From Ramlibacter sp. (GTDB lineage Bacteria; Pseudomonadota; Gammaproteobacteria; Burkholderiales; Burkholderiaceae_C): DNA of 44,736 bases. The stretch covers positions 1 to 44,736 of the forward strand of contig NZ_JACCWG010000315.1 of the NCBI RefSeq assembly GCF_013697775.1. The letters run 5' to 3'. The position numbers and the translations under genes are program-made. Below the pieces are notes generated by a model. That model was not told where the DNA came from and did no database searches. It saw only the letters and a list, made by a program, of their open reading frames with translations. Positions 11,122 to 21,051 of the stretch are shown here, piece by piece. How positions within the stretch are numbered: position 1 is the first letter of the stretch; the number at the start of each line of letters is the position of its first letter.

Positions 11122-12315
11122 TTACAGCACGATCCAGTCGGACGCTGGCACCATCTTCTGCGCCTTCATGTCGGCGCGGTAGACACGGCCGACCGGGATG
11201 GAGTTGCCCTTGATGGTGACCGGCACGCCGATGATGCCGCCGGTGTCGAAATCCTTGATGGTGTTGAGCGAGGCCTTCAGGTTGGCGCCGGTCAGCGGCT
11301 TGCCCGCGTCCAGCGTGCGCCTGGCCGCTTCCACCAGCAGCATGGCGGTGAGAAAGCCCTGCATGTAGGCCGTGCTCTGGTACTCCGGGCGCATGGCGCG
11401 GATCTTGTCCAGCATGGGGGACTTGGCCGAGGTGTCGTAGTGGTAGCGGTAGGGCATCACGCCCATGAAACCGTCGCCCGCATCGCCCATTTTCATGACG
11501 GTGGAGCTGTCCATGGTCCAGAAGGTGCCCATCCACTTGCTGGTCATGCCCTGCTGCTTGCCCTGGGTGATGAACTCGGGAATGGGCGCCAGGATGTAGC
11601 CGTGGAAGATGGTGTAGTCGGGCGCGGCGCGGCGCAGCTTGATGACCTCGGTGGACACGTCCACGTTGCCGGGCGGCGTCATCAGCTTCACGGCCACGTT
11701 CAGGCCCATCTTCTTTGCGAGCGCCTCGCTCTCGTCGATGGGGTCGCGGCCGAACTCAGAGTCGGAATACACGAACGCAACCTTGGCGCCCGGCTTCTCC
11801 TTGGCGATGTGGCGCAGCAGGATGCCGATCATCTCGGTGTAGTCGGGGCCGACCAGGAACTGGTTGGGGTACTTCTTCGGGTCGTTCAGCTCGGTGGCGA
11901 ACGAGGCGCCGGCCATCAGGATCTGGCCGTTGCGGTCCAGCTCGGGGTTGATGGTCTTGGCGAAGCCGGTGGAGTCGCCGTAATACAGGTTGACCTTGTT
12001 CTGGCTGGTGATCTTCTTGAACGCCGCCACCGATGCGTCGACCTTGTAGCCGGTGTCTTCGGGCACATAGCGCACCTTGCGGCCCTTGATGCCGCCCGCG
12101 TCGTTGACGATCTTCACGTAGTCGGCGATGCCGGCATTGATGCCGATGCCCGCGAAGGCGAACACGCCCGTCATCGGGATGGAGCCGCCGATGACGAGGT
12201 CTTCGGCGGCCTGCGCACGCACCAGCGACGGCGCGGCCAGCGCGGCGCCGGCGGCCAGCATGACGTCGCGGCGGCGGGGCGAGAAGCCGGAGCGGCGGGA
12301 GTGATCGGATGGCAT
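11122..12315 (-). CDS. ABC transporter substrate-binding protein, LivK type (Tat-like leader)
   Basis: A 397-residue periplasmic binding protein (Peripla_BP_6 type). The leader has arginines in PRRRDVMLAAGAALAAPSLV followed by AQA, which looks like a twin-arginine export signal rather than a plain Sec leader. Mature motifs such as DLVIGGSIPMTGVFAFAG and YGDSTGFAKTINPELDRNGQ fit the HAAT family. Relatives bind leucine-like amino acids, amides, urea or aromatic carboxylates. A clear ribosome-binding site (AAGGAG) supports the ATG at 12315. It sits between the LivM and LivF genes, and its pairing with an acyl-CoA synthetase favours a carboxylate ligand. Confidence 0.92.
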   Translation of the reverse strand: MPSDHSRRSGFSPRRRDVMLAAGAALAAPSLVRAQAAEDLVIGGSIPMTGVFAFAGIGINAGIADYVKIVNDAGGIKGRKVRYVPEDTGYKVDASVAAFKKITSQNKVNLYYGDSTGFAKTINPELDRNGQILMAGASFATELNDPKKYPNQFLVGPDYTEMIGILLRHIAKEKPGAKVAFVYSDSEFGRDPIDESEALAKKMGLNVAVKLMTPPGNVDVSTEVIKLRRAAPDYTIFHGYILAPIPEFITQGKQQGMTSKWMGTFWTMDSSTVMKMGDAGDGFMGVMPYRYHYDTSAKSPMLDKIRAMRPEYQSTAYMQGFLTAMLLVEAARRTLDAGKPLTGANLKASLNTIKDFDTGGIIGVPVTIKGNSIPVGRVYRADMKAQKMVPASDWIVL

Positions 12316-12328
12316 GCTTGTCTCCTTG

Positions 12329-13366
12329 TCAGTTGCGGAAAGGCCAGAGATGGAAGAACCGGCGGATGCGCCGCCACACTTCGGCGAGCCCGTGCGGCTC
12401 GAACACCAGGAAGCCCACGATCAGCAGGCCGAACACCACGGTGCGCACGGGCGAGAGAAACACGGTCTTCTCGTTGCCGCCGGGCAGCAGGTCGAACACC
12501 AGCTTGAGCAGCTCCGGCACCATGGTCATGAAGACCGCGCCCAGGATGGCGCCGAGTACCGTGCCCATGCCGCCGACGATGATGGCGGCCAGAAAGAAGA
12601 TGGACATCAGCAGCGGAAAACTCTCCGGCGTGACCACCCGGAAGAAGTAGGCCCACAGCGCGCCCGCCACGCCCGCGAAGAACGACGACAGGCCAAACGA
12701 GAGCAGCTTGTAGCGCAGGAGCGGGATGCCCAGCACGGCGGCGGAGATGTCGCGGTCGCGGATGGCGATGAAGGCGCGGCCCACGCGCGTGCGGAACAGG
12801 TTGGCCGTGCCCAGCAGCATCAGGATGGTGATGGGCACGATCAGCCAGTACAGGCGGAACGAGGTGTCCAGCGGCAGGCCGAAGAACATGGCCGGCTGCA
12901 TCGACATGCCGCGCGTGCCGCCGGTAATGGCGAGGTTGGCGAACAGGTGGTGCGCGATGAACGAGGCCGCGATGGTGGCGATGGCCAGGTACAGGCCTTT
13001 CACGCGCAGCGAGGGAATGCCGACCACCAGCCCGCCCAGCATGGCCACCGCGCCGCCTGCGGCGATGTTCAGCAGGAATGGCAGGTTCCAGCGCGCCTGC
13101 AGGATGGCCGCCGTGTAGGCGCCCAGGCCCATGAACGCCGCCTGCCCGAGACTCACCAGGCCGGTGTAGCCCGTCAGGATGTTCAGGCCGGTGGCGCTGG
13201 CCACGTTGATCGCCACCAGGCAGGCCAGGTACAGCCAGTACTCGTTGGCCACGAACGGGAACAGCACCAGCAGCGCCGCGCCGGCCGCCAGCCACACCTT
13301 CTGGGTGGCGGAGTCGAACAGCACCGCGTCGGCGACGTAGCTTTCCTTGAGCGTTCCGATGCGCAT
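12329..13366 (-). CDS. ABC transporter permease, LivM type
   Basis: A 345-residue inner-membrane permease with about nine or ten hydrophobic segments. Family motifs include NILTGYTGLVSLGQAAFMGLG near residue 85 and GRAFIAIRDRDISAAVLGI near 215, the conserved loop that contacts the ATPase. The C-terminus is short and has no fused ATPase, unlike many LivM-LivG fusions. It follows LivH by 9 bp and precedes the binding-protein gene by 13 bp, so it is part of one transcript. Confidence 0.92.
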   Translation of the reverse strand: MRIGTLKESYVADAVLFDSATQKVWLAAGAALLVLFPFVANEYWLYLACLVAINVASATGLNILTGYTGLVSLGQAAFMGLGAYTAAILQARWNLPFLLNIAAGGAVAMLGGLVVGIPSLRVKGLYLAIATIAASFIAHHLFANLAITGGTRGMSMQPAMFFGLPLDTSFRLYWLIVPITILMLLGTANLFRTRVGRAFIAIRDRDISAAVLGIPLLRYKLLSFGLSSFFAGVAGALWAYFFRVVTPESFPLLMSIFFLAAIIVGGMGTVLGAILGAVFMTMVPELLKLVFDLLPGGNEKTVFLSPVRTVVFGLLIVGFLVFEPHGLAEVWRRIRRFFHLWPFRN

Positions 13367-13375
13367 GCGGAGTTC

Positions 13376-14254
13376 CTACAGGCGCTCGATCTCGTGCGTG
13401 CCGAACAGGCCGTAGGGCCGCAGCATCAGCACGATCACCAGCGTGACGAAGGTGGCGAGCAGCTTGTACTCGGCACCGAGGAAGGAGCCGGCCAGCGCTT
13501 CCACCAGCCCGATGAACAGGCCGCCGACCAGCGCGCCCAGGATGCTGTCGAGGCCGCCCACGATCACCACCACCAGCACCGACAGGCCGAACACGCCCAT
13601 GCTGGAAGAGATGCCGCCGATGGCGCCGACCACGATGCCCGCCACCGCGGCGATCATGGCGGAGGCCACCCAGGCCAGCGAGAACACCCGCGGCACGTTG
13701 ATGCCCATCATGTACGCCGCGCCCTGGTCGGAGGCGGTCGCGCGCAGCGCCACGCCGCCGCGCCAGAAGCGAAACAGCAGCAGCACCGCGGCGATCAGCA
13801 CCACGGCGGTGAGCGCGCCGTAGGCCACTTTGGGCGCGATGAAGGCCTCTCCGATGGTCACGGGCGTGTTCGGCATGAACTCGGGCAGGCGGCGCTGGTC
13901 CGCGGTCCAGATGATTTCCACCAAACCGACCAGGATCGAGCCCAGGCCCACGGTCACCATGAACACGGAGATCGGCGGCTCGCCCAGCAGCGGGCGGATC
14001 ATGGTGCGCTCGATGACCGCGCCCAGCAGGCCGGTGCCCAGCACCGCGCCCGGAATCGCCAGCCACAGCGGCAGCGCCAGCGTGGTGGCGAAGGCGAAGA
14101 AGAGATACGCACCCGCCATCAGCATCTCGCCGATGGCGATGTTCACCACGCGCGTGGCCTTGTAGACCAGCACGAAGGACAGCGCCGCCAGCGCATACAG
14201 CCCGCCGCCGGCCACGCCGGTGAGCGTGATCTCGAACAGGTAGCCCCAATCCAT
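13376..14254 (-). CDS. ABC transporter permease, LivH type
   Basis: A 292-residue permease beginning MDWGYLFEITLTGVAGGGLY, with eight or so membrane helices and the family loop ALRATASDQGAAYMMGINV. The ATG at 14254 shares its A with the TGA stop of the upstream LivG gene, so translation is coupled. A longer open frame reaches 14494, but its extra residues are low-complexity Gly/Arg/Ala shadow sequence from the LivG gene and are not coding. It pairs with LivM to form the transmembrane channel. Confidence 0.92.
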   Translation of the reverse strand: MDWGYLFEITLTGVAGGGLYALAALSFVLVYKATRVVNIAIGEMLMAGAYLFFAFATTLALPLWLAIPGAVLGTGLLGAVIERTMIRPLLGEPPISVFMVTVGLGSILVGLVEIIWTADQRRLPEFMPNTPVTIGEAFIAPKVAYGALTAVVLIAAVLLLFRFWRGGVALRATASDQGAAYMMGINVPRVFSLAWVASAMIAAVAGIVVGAIGGISSSMGVFGLSVLVVVIVGGLDSILGALVGGLFIGLVEALAGSFLGAEYKLLATFVTLVIVLMLRPYGLFGTHEIERL

Positions 14255-15141
14255 CAGGCCGCCTCCGCCAGCGGCGCGCTGGCCGACGCATCCGCTCCAG
14301 CGCCGCGCAGCCGGCGCCGCAGGTCGCCGACATCGCCTGAGCCGAGATATGCGCGCACCACTTCCGGATCCGCCTGCACCTCGGCCGGCGTGCCCTGCGC
14401 GATCACCTGCCCGAAATTGAGCACCACCACGTGGTCGGACAGGTCCATCACCATGCCCATGTCGTGCTCCACCATCAGCACGGTGATGCCCCACTCGCGC
14501 CGCACGTCGAGGATGAAGCGCGCCATGTCCTCGGTTTCCTCGCGGTTCATGCCAGCCACGGGCTCGTCGAGCATCAGCACCTTGGGCCGCATGGCCAGCG
14601 CGCGCGCCATCTCCACGCGCTTTTGCAGGCCGTACGGCAGCGCCGCCACCGGCGCGTGGCGGATGTGGTCGATTTCCAGAAAGTCGATCACGCGCTCCTC
14701 GATCTCGCGGCGCAACTCGGCCTCCTCGCGCCGCGCGCGGCCGGCGTAGAACAGCGCCTCCAGCACGTTGGTCTTCAGGTGCGCGTGGCGGCCCAGCTTG
14801 ATGTTGTCCAGCACGGTCATGCCTCGGAACAGCGCGATGTTCTGGAAGCTGCGCGCCAGGCCCAGCTTGGCACGCTGCGGCGCGGGCACGCTGGCGATGT
14901 CGCGGCCTTCGAACACCACGCGCCCCGAGGCTGGGCGGTAGAAGCCCGAGATGGTGTTGAAGAGGGACGTCTTGCCCGCGCCGTTGGGACCGATGACGGC
15001 GGTGATGGTGCCCGGCTGCACCGAGAAGCTCACCTCGGTCAGCGCCTTCACGCCGCCGAAGGCGAGCGTCAACGCTTCCACGCGCAGCACGGGCGCGTCG
15101 GCGGCGGCATCGGATGGCGTGGTCGGCGTGGGTGGAGACAT
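14254..15141 (-). CDS. ABC transporter ATP-binding protein, LivG type
   Basis: A 295-residue ATPase, first gene of the six-gene leftward operon. Walker A is VIGPNGAGKTSLFNTISGFY, Walker B is LMLDEPVAGMN, and the LivG-specific segment MVEHDMGMVMDLSDHVVVLN follows. The signature region PYGLQKRVEMARALA replaces the usual LSGGQ motif, as is typical of LivG-like ATPases. The C-terminal tail of about 30 residues is rich in Ala, Asp and Arg. The ATG at 15141 lies 133 bp from the divergent TetR gene, which probably controls it. Confidence 0.93.
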   Translation of the reverse strand: MSPPTPTTPSDAAADAPVLRVEALTLAFGGVKALTEVSFSVQPGTITAVIGPNGAGKTSLFNTISGFYRPASGRVVFEGRDIASVPAPQRAKLGLARSFQNIALFRGMTVLDNIKLGRHAHLKTNVLEALFYAGRARREEAELRREIEERVIDFLEIDHIRHAPVAALPYGLQKRVEMARALAMRPKVLMLDEPVAGMNREETEDMARFILDVRREWGITVLMVEHDMGMVMDLSDHVVVLNFGQVIAQGTPAEVQADPEVVRAYLGSGDVGDLRRRLRGAGADASASAPLAEAA

Positions 15142-15177
15142 CAGGGTTTGCGCTGGCCGATGCGCAGCTTGTTTTCC

Positions 15178-15197
15178 GTAAACTTACTCACCGGTAA
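15178..15197. promoter_or_regulatory. Candidate TetR operator between livG-type gene and TetR gene
   Basis: The 133-bp divergent gap contains a cluster of short half-sites: GTAA, two bases, TTAC (15178-15187), then six bases and another GTAA (15194-15197). The first pair is a palindrome, and TTAC with the later GTAA forms a second one. TetR proteins normally bind such palindromes next to their own divergent gene. This is inference from position and symmetry only. Confidence 0.35.
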
Positions 15198-15274
15198 CGT
15201 GCATCGATCTTCGACAGCTCGGCCGGCCAAGGCATCAGGACTTACCCGAGCGAACCCGCCCACCGAACCCGCAG

Positions 15275-15952
15275 ATGACGACATCGCCGCCGCGCCGCAA
15301 GGCCGCTCCCGCCTCGCCCTGGACCAAGCCGGGCGCGCGGGCGCTGCAGCGCGAGAGCAAGCGCCAGGCGGTGCTGCAGACGGCCGCCAAGCTGTTCAAC
15401 GAGCGCGGCTACCACGCCACCTCGCTGGACGACATCGCCGAGCGGCTGCACGTGACCAAGCCCACGCTCTACTACTACGTGAAGAGCAAGGACGACATCC
15501 TGCTCGAGTGCGTGCGCACCGCGCTGGAGATGATGCGCGGCGAAATCGACGCGGTGCGCGCGGCCGGCGGCCGCGCGCTGGACCAGCTGGTGGCCTGCAT
15601 GCGCAGCTACGCGAACGTGGTGACGCAGGAGTTCGGCAAGTGCGTGATCCGCATCGGCGAGGACCCGCTGCCCGCGCCGCGGCGCAAGGAGCTGCGGCGG
15701 CTGAAGGCCGGCATCGACGGGCAGTTCCGCCACCTGCTCGCGCAAGGCATCGCCGAAGGCTCCATCGCGCCCTGCGATCCCAAGCTGGCCGCCTTCCTGC
15801 TCGCCGGTGCGCTCAGCTGGGTCGGCCGCTGGTACCGGGAAGACGGCGAGTTCACGCCCGAGCAGATCGCCGACCAGGCGGTGGCGCTGCTGCTGGGCGG
15901 CGTGCTGGCTAAGCCAATTCCTGCGAAAAAAGGTCCTGCGAAAAGGTCTTGA
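15275..15952 (+). CDS. TetR/AcrR family transcriptional regulator
   Basis: A 225-residue regulator. The N-terminal helix-turn-helix is clear (AAKLFNERGYHATSLDDIAE, then LHVTKPTLYYYVKSKDDIL). The C-terminal ligand-binding half resembles regulators of acyl-CoA and fatty acid genes, though the inducer cannot be named. It is divergent from the liv/acyl-CoA synthetase operon, so it most likely represses that operon and is released by a CoA ester or acid. The last 44 bases overlap the convergent cysteine-synthase-like gene; the overlap holds a small tandem repeat giving PAKKGPAKRS at the tail. Confidence 0.92.
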   Translation: MTTSPPRRKAAPASPWTKPGARALQRESKRQAVLQTAAKLFNERGYHATSLDDIAERLHVTKPTLYYYVKSKDDILLECVRTALEMMRGEIDAVRAAGGRALDQLVACMRSYANVVTQEFGKCVIRIGEDPLPAPRRKELRRLKAGIDGQFRHLLAQGIAEGSIAPCDPKLAAFLLAGALSWVGRWYREDGEFTPEQIADQAVALLLGGVLAKPIPAKKGPAKRS

Positions 15953-16862
15953 GGTATTTCATTCCGGAGTCGCACATCAGCGTGACGATGGTCGCGCCGG
16001 GCCCCAGGCGCTCGGCCAGGCGCAGTGCGGCGATGACGTTGCCGCCGGTCGATGTGCCGCAGAACAGGCCCTCTTCGCGCGCCAGCCGCCATGCCATGGC
16101 TTTCGCTTCGTCAGTGGACACGCGCTCGATGTGGTCTGCGATTCCGTCCCGCCAGAGCGGCACGATGTAGCCCGCGCCGACGCCGTCGATCTTGTGTGCG
16201 CCGGACGGCCCGCCCGACAGCACGGCGGACTCCGCCGGCTCGACCGCGACCATGCGGATGCGCGCATCGCGCTGCCGCAGCGCCTGGGCCGTGCCGCGCA
16301 GCGAGGCCGCGGTGCCGACGCTTTGCACGAAGCCGTCGATGCGGCCGCCGGTCTGCTCCCAGAGTTCCGCCGCCAGCTGCGTGTACGCGGCGACCTGGTC
16401 GGTGTTGCGCATCTGGTCGGTCAGGTAGGCGCCGGTGGCAGCGGCGATGCGGCCGGCCTCGGCGATCATGTTCTTGGTCAGCGTCTCGGTCATCCGGCCG
16501 CCGTCGCTCGGGATCAGCGTCAGCCGCGCGCCGAGCAGCCGCATGTGGTCGAGCTTCTCCCTGGCGAAGGCGTCCGAGCTCACGATATGCAGCGGATGGC
16601 GTTTCACGGCGCAGACCAGCGCCAGCGACACGCCGGTGCTGCCGCCGGTGTACTCGATCACCGCGCCGCCGGGCGGCAGCCTGCCATCGGCCTCGGGCGC
16701 CGCGATCATCGCCAGCGCCATCCGGTCCTTCATGCTGCCGGTCGGGTTCTCGCTTTCGAGCTTCAGCAGGATGCGGGCGCCGTTCGCCGGCACGACGTGC
16801 CGAAGCGGCAGCAGCGTCGTGTTGCCGATCGTCTCGAGGATGGTGGCTGGGGAGTGCGTCAT
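15909..16862 (-). CDS. Cysteine synthase-like PLP-dependent enzyme
   Basis: A 317-residue fold-type II PLP enzyme. Lys45 in NPTGSMKDRMA is the expected Schiff-base lysine, the GGSTGVS loop (residues 73-79) is the substrate or phosphate loop, and FCGTSTGGNVIAA near the C-terminus follows the family pattern. Relatives make cysteine from O-acetylserine and sulfide, or act on cystathionine or other beta-substituted amino acids. The protein deviates from housekeeping CysK and CysM (TGSMKDR, EYTGGSTG), so the substrate is unclear and no symbol is given. Its C-terminus is encoded in the overlap with the TetR gene (FSQDLFSQELA). Confidence 0.85.
   Translation of the reverse strand: MTHSPATILETIGNTTLLPLRHVVPANGARILLKLESENPTGSMKDRMALAMIAAPEADGRLPPGGAVIEYTGGSTGVSLALVCAVKRHPLHIVSSDAFAREKLDHMRLLGARLTLIPSDGGRMTETLTKNMIAEAGRIAAATGAYLTDQMRNTDQVAAYTQLAAELWEQTGGRIDGFVQSVGTAASLRGTAQALRQRDARIRMVAVEPAESAVLSGGPSGAHKIDGVGAGYIVPLWRDGIADHIERVSTDEAKAMAWRLAREEGLFCGTSTGGNVIAALRLAERLGPGATIVTLMCDSGMKYLKTFSQDLFSQELA
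15920..15947. repeat. Short tandem repeat inside a convergent gene overlap
   Basis: Two head-to-tail copies of CCTGCGAAAA(AA)GGT, 15 and 13 bases long, lie in the 44-bp overlap between the TetR gene and the convergent PLP-enzyme gene. On the plus strand they encode PAKKG and PAKR; on the minus strand they encode the repeat in FSQDLFSQ. The two-base length difference lies in the A run. Confidence 0.8.
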
Positions 16863-16947
16863 CGGCGCATTCTGGCGGCGTGCGGCATGGCGCGGGGGTA
16901 CGGAATCCGGACCACCGCACCGTACCGCGATGTGCTACTTTGCCGTG

Positions 16948-17619
16948 ATGCCCGGCTATGGCCAGTTCTGCTCGATCGCGCGCGCCCACGAGGCCATTGG
17001 CCGGCGCTGGACCGTACTCGTGCTGCGCGAGCTGCTGTGCGGCAGCCGGCGCTTCAACGACATCCGCCGCGGCATCCCCCGCATCTCCAAGACCATGCTG
17101 TCCGAGCGATTGCAGGAGCTGGCGGACGCGGGCGCGGTCGTGCGCGAGCAAGGCGACGCGGGGCCGGAATACGCGCTCACCGAAGCCGGCCGCGAACTGG
17201 GCGCCGTCGTCATGGCGCTCGGCACCTGGGGCCAGCGCTGGCTGGCACGGCGGGCGCAGGACGAGGACCTCGACGCCGAACCACTCTTCGTCGACATGCA
17301 GCGGCGCGTGCGCCGCGACGCCCTGCCCGCCGCGCCCATCGTGGTGCGCTTCGAGGTGGACGGCGCTCGGCCGCGGTTCCTGCTGCTCAAGGCGTCGGAG
17401 GTGGCGTTCTGCCTGGAGAACCCGGGCTTCCCGGACCCGCTGCTGGTGCGCGCGAAGCTGCCCGCGCTGGTGGCCTGGTGGCGCGGCGACGTGAGCTTCC
17501 TGGAAGCAAAGCGGATGGGCCTGGAAGTACGCGGTCCCAGGCACCTGGCGGCGGCATTCCCCACCTGGTTCGACCGCTACCTGCTGGCGGACGTCGCCCA
17601 AGAAAAAAGCCGCCCGTAG
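16948..17619 (+). CDS. HxlR family transcriptional regulator with extra C-terminal domain
   Basis: A winged-helix regulator starting MPGYGQFCSIARAHEAIGRR, with the HxlR core WTVLVLRELLCGSRRFNDIR, then MLSERLQELADAGAVVR and YALTEAGREL. At 223 residues it is about twice the usual HxlR length: residues from about 110 on form a second domain (APIVVRFEVDGARPRFLLL to FPTWFDRYLL) that looks like an SCP2-type lipid-binding or ligand pocket. ATG at 16930 would add six residues; neither start has a clear ribosome-binding site. It is divergent from the PLP-enzyme gene (85 bp), which it may regulate. Its stop codon lies inside the hairpin used as the clpA terminator. Confidence 0.85.
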   Translation: MPGYGQFCSIARAHEAIGRRWTVLVLRELLCGSRRFNDIRRGIPRISKTMLSERLQELADAGAVVREQGDAGPEYALTEAGRELGAVVMALGTWGQRWLARRAQDEDLDAEPLFVDMQRRVRRDALPAAPIVVRFEVDGARPRFLLLKASEVAFCLENPGFPDPLLVRAKLPALVAWWRGDVSFLEAKRMGLEVRGPRHLAAAFPTWFDRYLLADVAQEKSRP

Positions 17620-17627
17620 GCGGCTTT
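17603..17627 (-). terminator. Rho-independent terminator of clpA, overlapping the HxlR gene end
   Basis: A nine-base-pair stem (AAAGCCGCC / GGCGGCTTT, 17606-17627) with a CGTA loop. Read leftward it is followed by a run of six U (the A run at 17603-17608), so it best serves clpA. The TAG stop of the HxlR gene (17617-17619) lies in its loop and right arm. It could also stop rightward transcripts, with only UUU. Confidence 0.85.
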
Positions 17628-17651
17628 CAGGCAAAGGGCGAAGCCCCCGCG

Positions 17652-19997
<2,346 letters not shown>

Positions 19998-20056
19998 GAG
20001 CTTTCCTTTTGCCTTGCTACGTTCACAACTAACTCTATCCTTCTTTGAGCACCCTG

Positions 20057-20416
20057 CTAATCCAGGGGTTCGCTCAAACACTGCAGGGGATGTCCCGCAT
20101 GCCGGGCTGCATCCTGCACCTGCTGTACTTTGGTGGCAGCCACGTCCTTGGAGAACACGCCGCACACGCCTTTTCCGTCTAGATGGATCTTGAGCATGAT
20201 CTGGGTGGCGGCTTCGCGGTCCTTGCTGAAATACTCCTGTAGGACCACCACCACGAATTCCATCGGTGTGTAGTCGTCGTTAAGCATGACGACCTGGTAC
20301 ATCTGCGGGGGTTTGGTGCGCTGGGTACGCCGCTCCAGCACCACCGACCCGCCATCATCCGGCGGCGGCCGCGTTGTCGGCGCGACCGGCGCTGGTGTGG
20401 GTGTCTGACTGGCCAT
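20057..20416 (-). CDS. clpS: ATP-dependent Clp protease adaptor ClpS
   Basis: A 119-residue adaptor that delivers N-degron substrates to ClpAP. The N-terminus (to about residue 35) is Pro/Thr-rich and disordered; the core has [20 protein letters not shown] and the conserved helix VHLDG-like stretch [21 protein letters not shown]. Asn-Asp in LNDD is part of the pocket for N-terminal hydrophobic residues. The ATG at 20416 is chosen by similarity of length; ATG at 20425 and GTG at 20446 are also in frame and no ribosome-binding site settles the question. clpS and clpA form an operon. Confidence 0.95.
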   Translation of the reverse strand: MASQTPTPAPVAPTTRPPPDDGGSVVLERRTQRTKPPQMYQVVMLNDDYTPMEFVVVVLQEYFSKDREAATQIMLKIHLDGKGVCGVFSKDVAATKVQQVQDAARHAGHPLQCLSEPLD

Positions 20417-20601
20417 GAAAATCATTCTATCGACGGTGACAACCACCTGCCCCCTGCATGTGAATTGGAGGCGGTCCCGTCACATTCAAGCGACAGCCCC
20501 GCAAGATGCCCGGCAGGCATGCCGGATTCTTCCGGACGCCCTCCCTTTTTCGCAGTCTGTAGGAGTGGATACGCGGGAAAAACTTTCATTAAGTGGAAAT
20601 A

Positions 20602-20631
20602 TTGACACCCTGACCCGAACTGTCGCACACT
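20602..20631 (+). promoter_or_regulatory. Weak candidate promoter for the cold-shock gene
   Basis: A perfect -35 hexamer TTGACA (20602-20607) is followed after 18 bases by CACACT, which matches only three of six -10 positions. It lies about 40 bp upstream of the cold-shock gene in the divergent gap with clpS. The 5' leader and the AGGGGGG ribosome-binding site before the ATG are consistent with a real transcript from here. Confidence 0.3.
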
Positions 20632-20672
20632 CGCCCGCAGGTTGAGGGAAGCAAAAAAAGGGGGGCGCGACA

Positions 20673-20993
20673 ATGGCGACCGGCACAGTCAAATGGTTTA
20701 ACGACGCTAAGGGCTTCGGCTTCATCGAGCCCGATGGTGGTGGCGCCGATGTTTTTGCGCATTTCTCCGCGATCGCGATGGAGGGATTCAAGACGCTCAA
20801 GCAGGGCTCACGCGTCACGTTCGAGCTGCAGCAGGGCCCCAAGGGCCAGCTGGCGCAGAACATCCAGGCCGAGCCCGGCATGATCCGCACCCTGGACGGC
20901 CCCGACGCCATCGAACGCCCTCCGCGCCAGCCCAAAGTCCGTGCCCCGCAGTTCCACGCGGTGAGCCACGGCGAACAACAAATAGGCAAATAA
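20673..20993 (+). CDS. Cold-shock domain protein with C-terminal extension
   Basis: A 106-residue single-stranded nucleic-acid binding protein. The first 67 residues are a standard cold-shock domain with RNP1 GFGFIEPD and RNP2 DVFAHFSAI; aromatic residues for base stacking are present (Trp8, Phe16, Phe18, Phe28). The remaining 39 residues are Pro/Arg/Gln-rich with no recognised fold, as often seen in Burkholderiales paralogues. A purine-rich ribosome-binding site (AGGGGGG) precedes the ATG. The gene is divergent from clpS and is followed by a strong hairpin terminator. Confidence 0.93.
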   Translation: MATGTVKWFNDAKGFGFIEPDGGGADVFAHFSAIAMEGFKTLKQGSRVTFELQQGPKGQLAQNIQAEPGMIRTLDGPDAIERPPRQPKVRAPQFHAVSHGEQQIGK

Positions 20994-21010
20994 GGCCGCA
21001 GGGCCGAAAG

Positions 21011-21034
21011 AAAAGCCGCCCGGGGGCGGCTTTT
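21011..21034. terminator. Bidirectional hairpin terminator
   Basis: A perfect ten-base-pair stem (AAAAGCCGCC / GGCGGCTTTT) with a CGGG loop, flanked by A and U runs on either side, lies 17 bp after the cold-shock gene and 17 bp beyond the stop of the leftward GNAT-RTX gene. It can end transcripts from both. Confidence 0.9.
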
Positions 21035-21051
21035 GGTGTTTGGTCAGTGCC

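Noticed and set aside
12314-14749. Rightward frame (about 811 residues) antisense to the liv genes
   Set aside because: The product is almost all His, Gln, Ala and Arg. The minus-strand genes have full family motifs.
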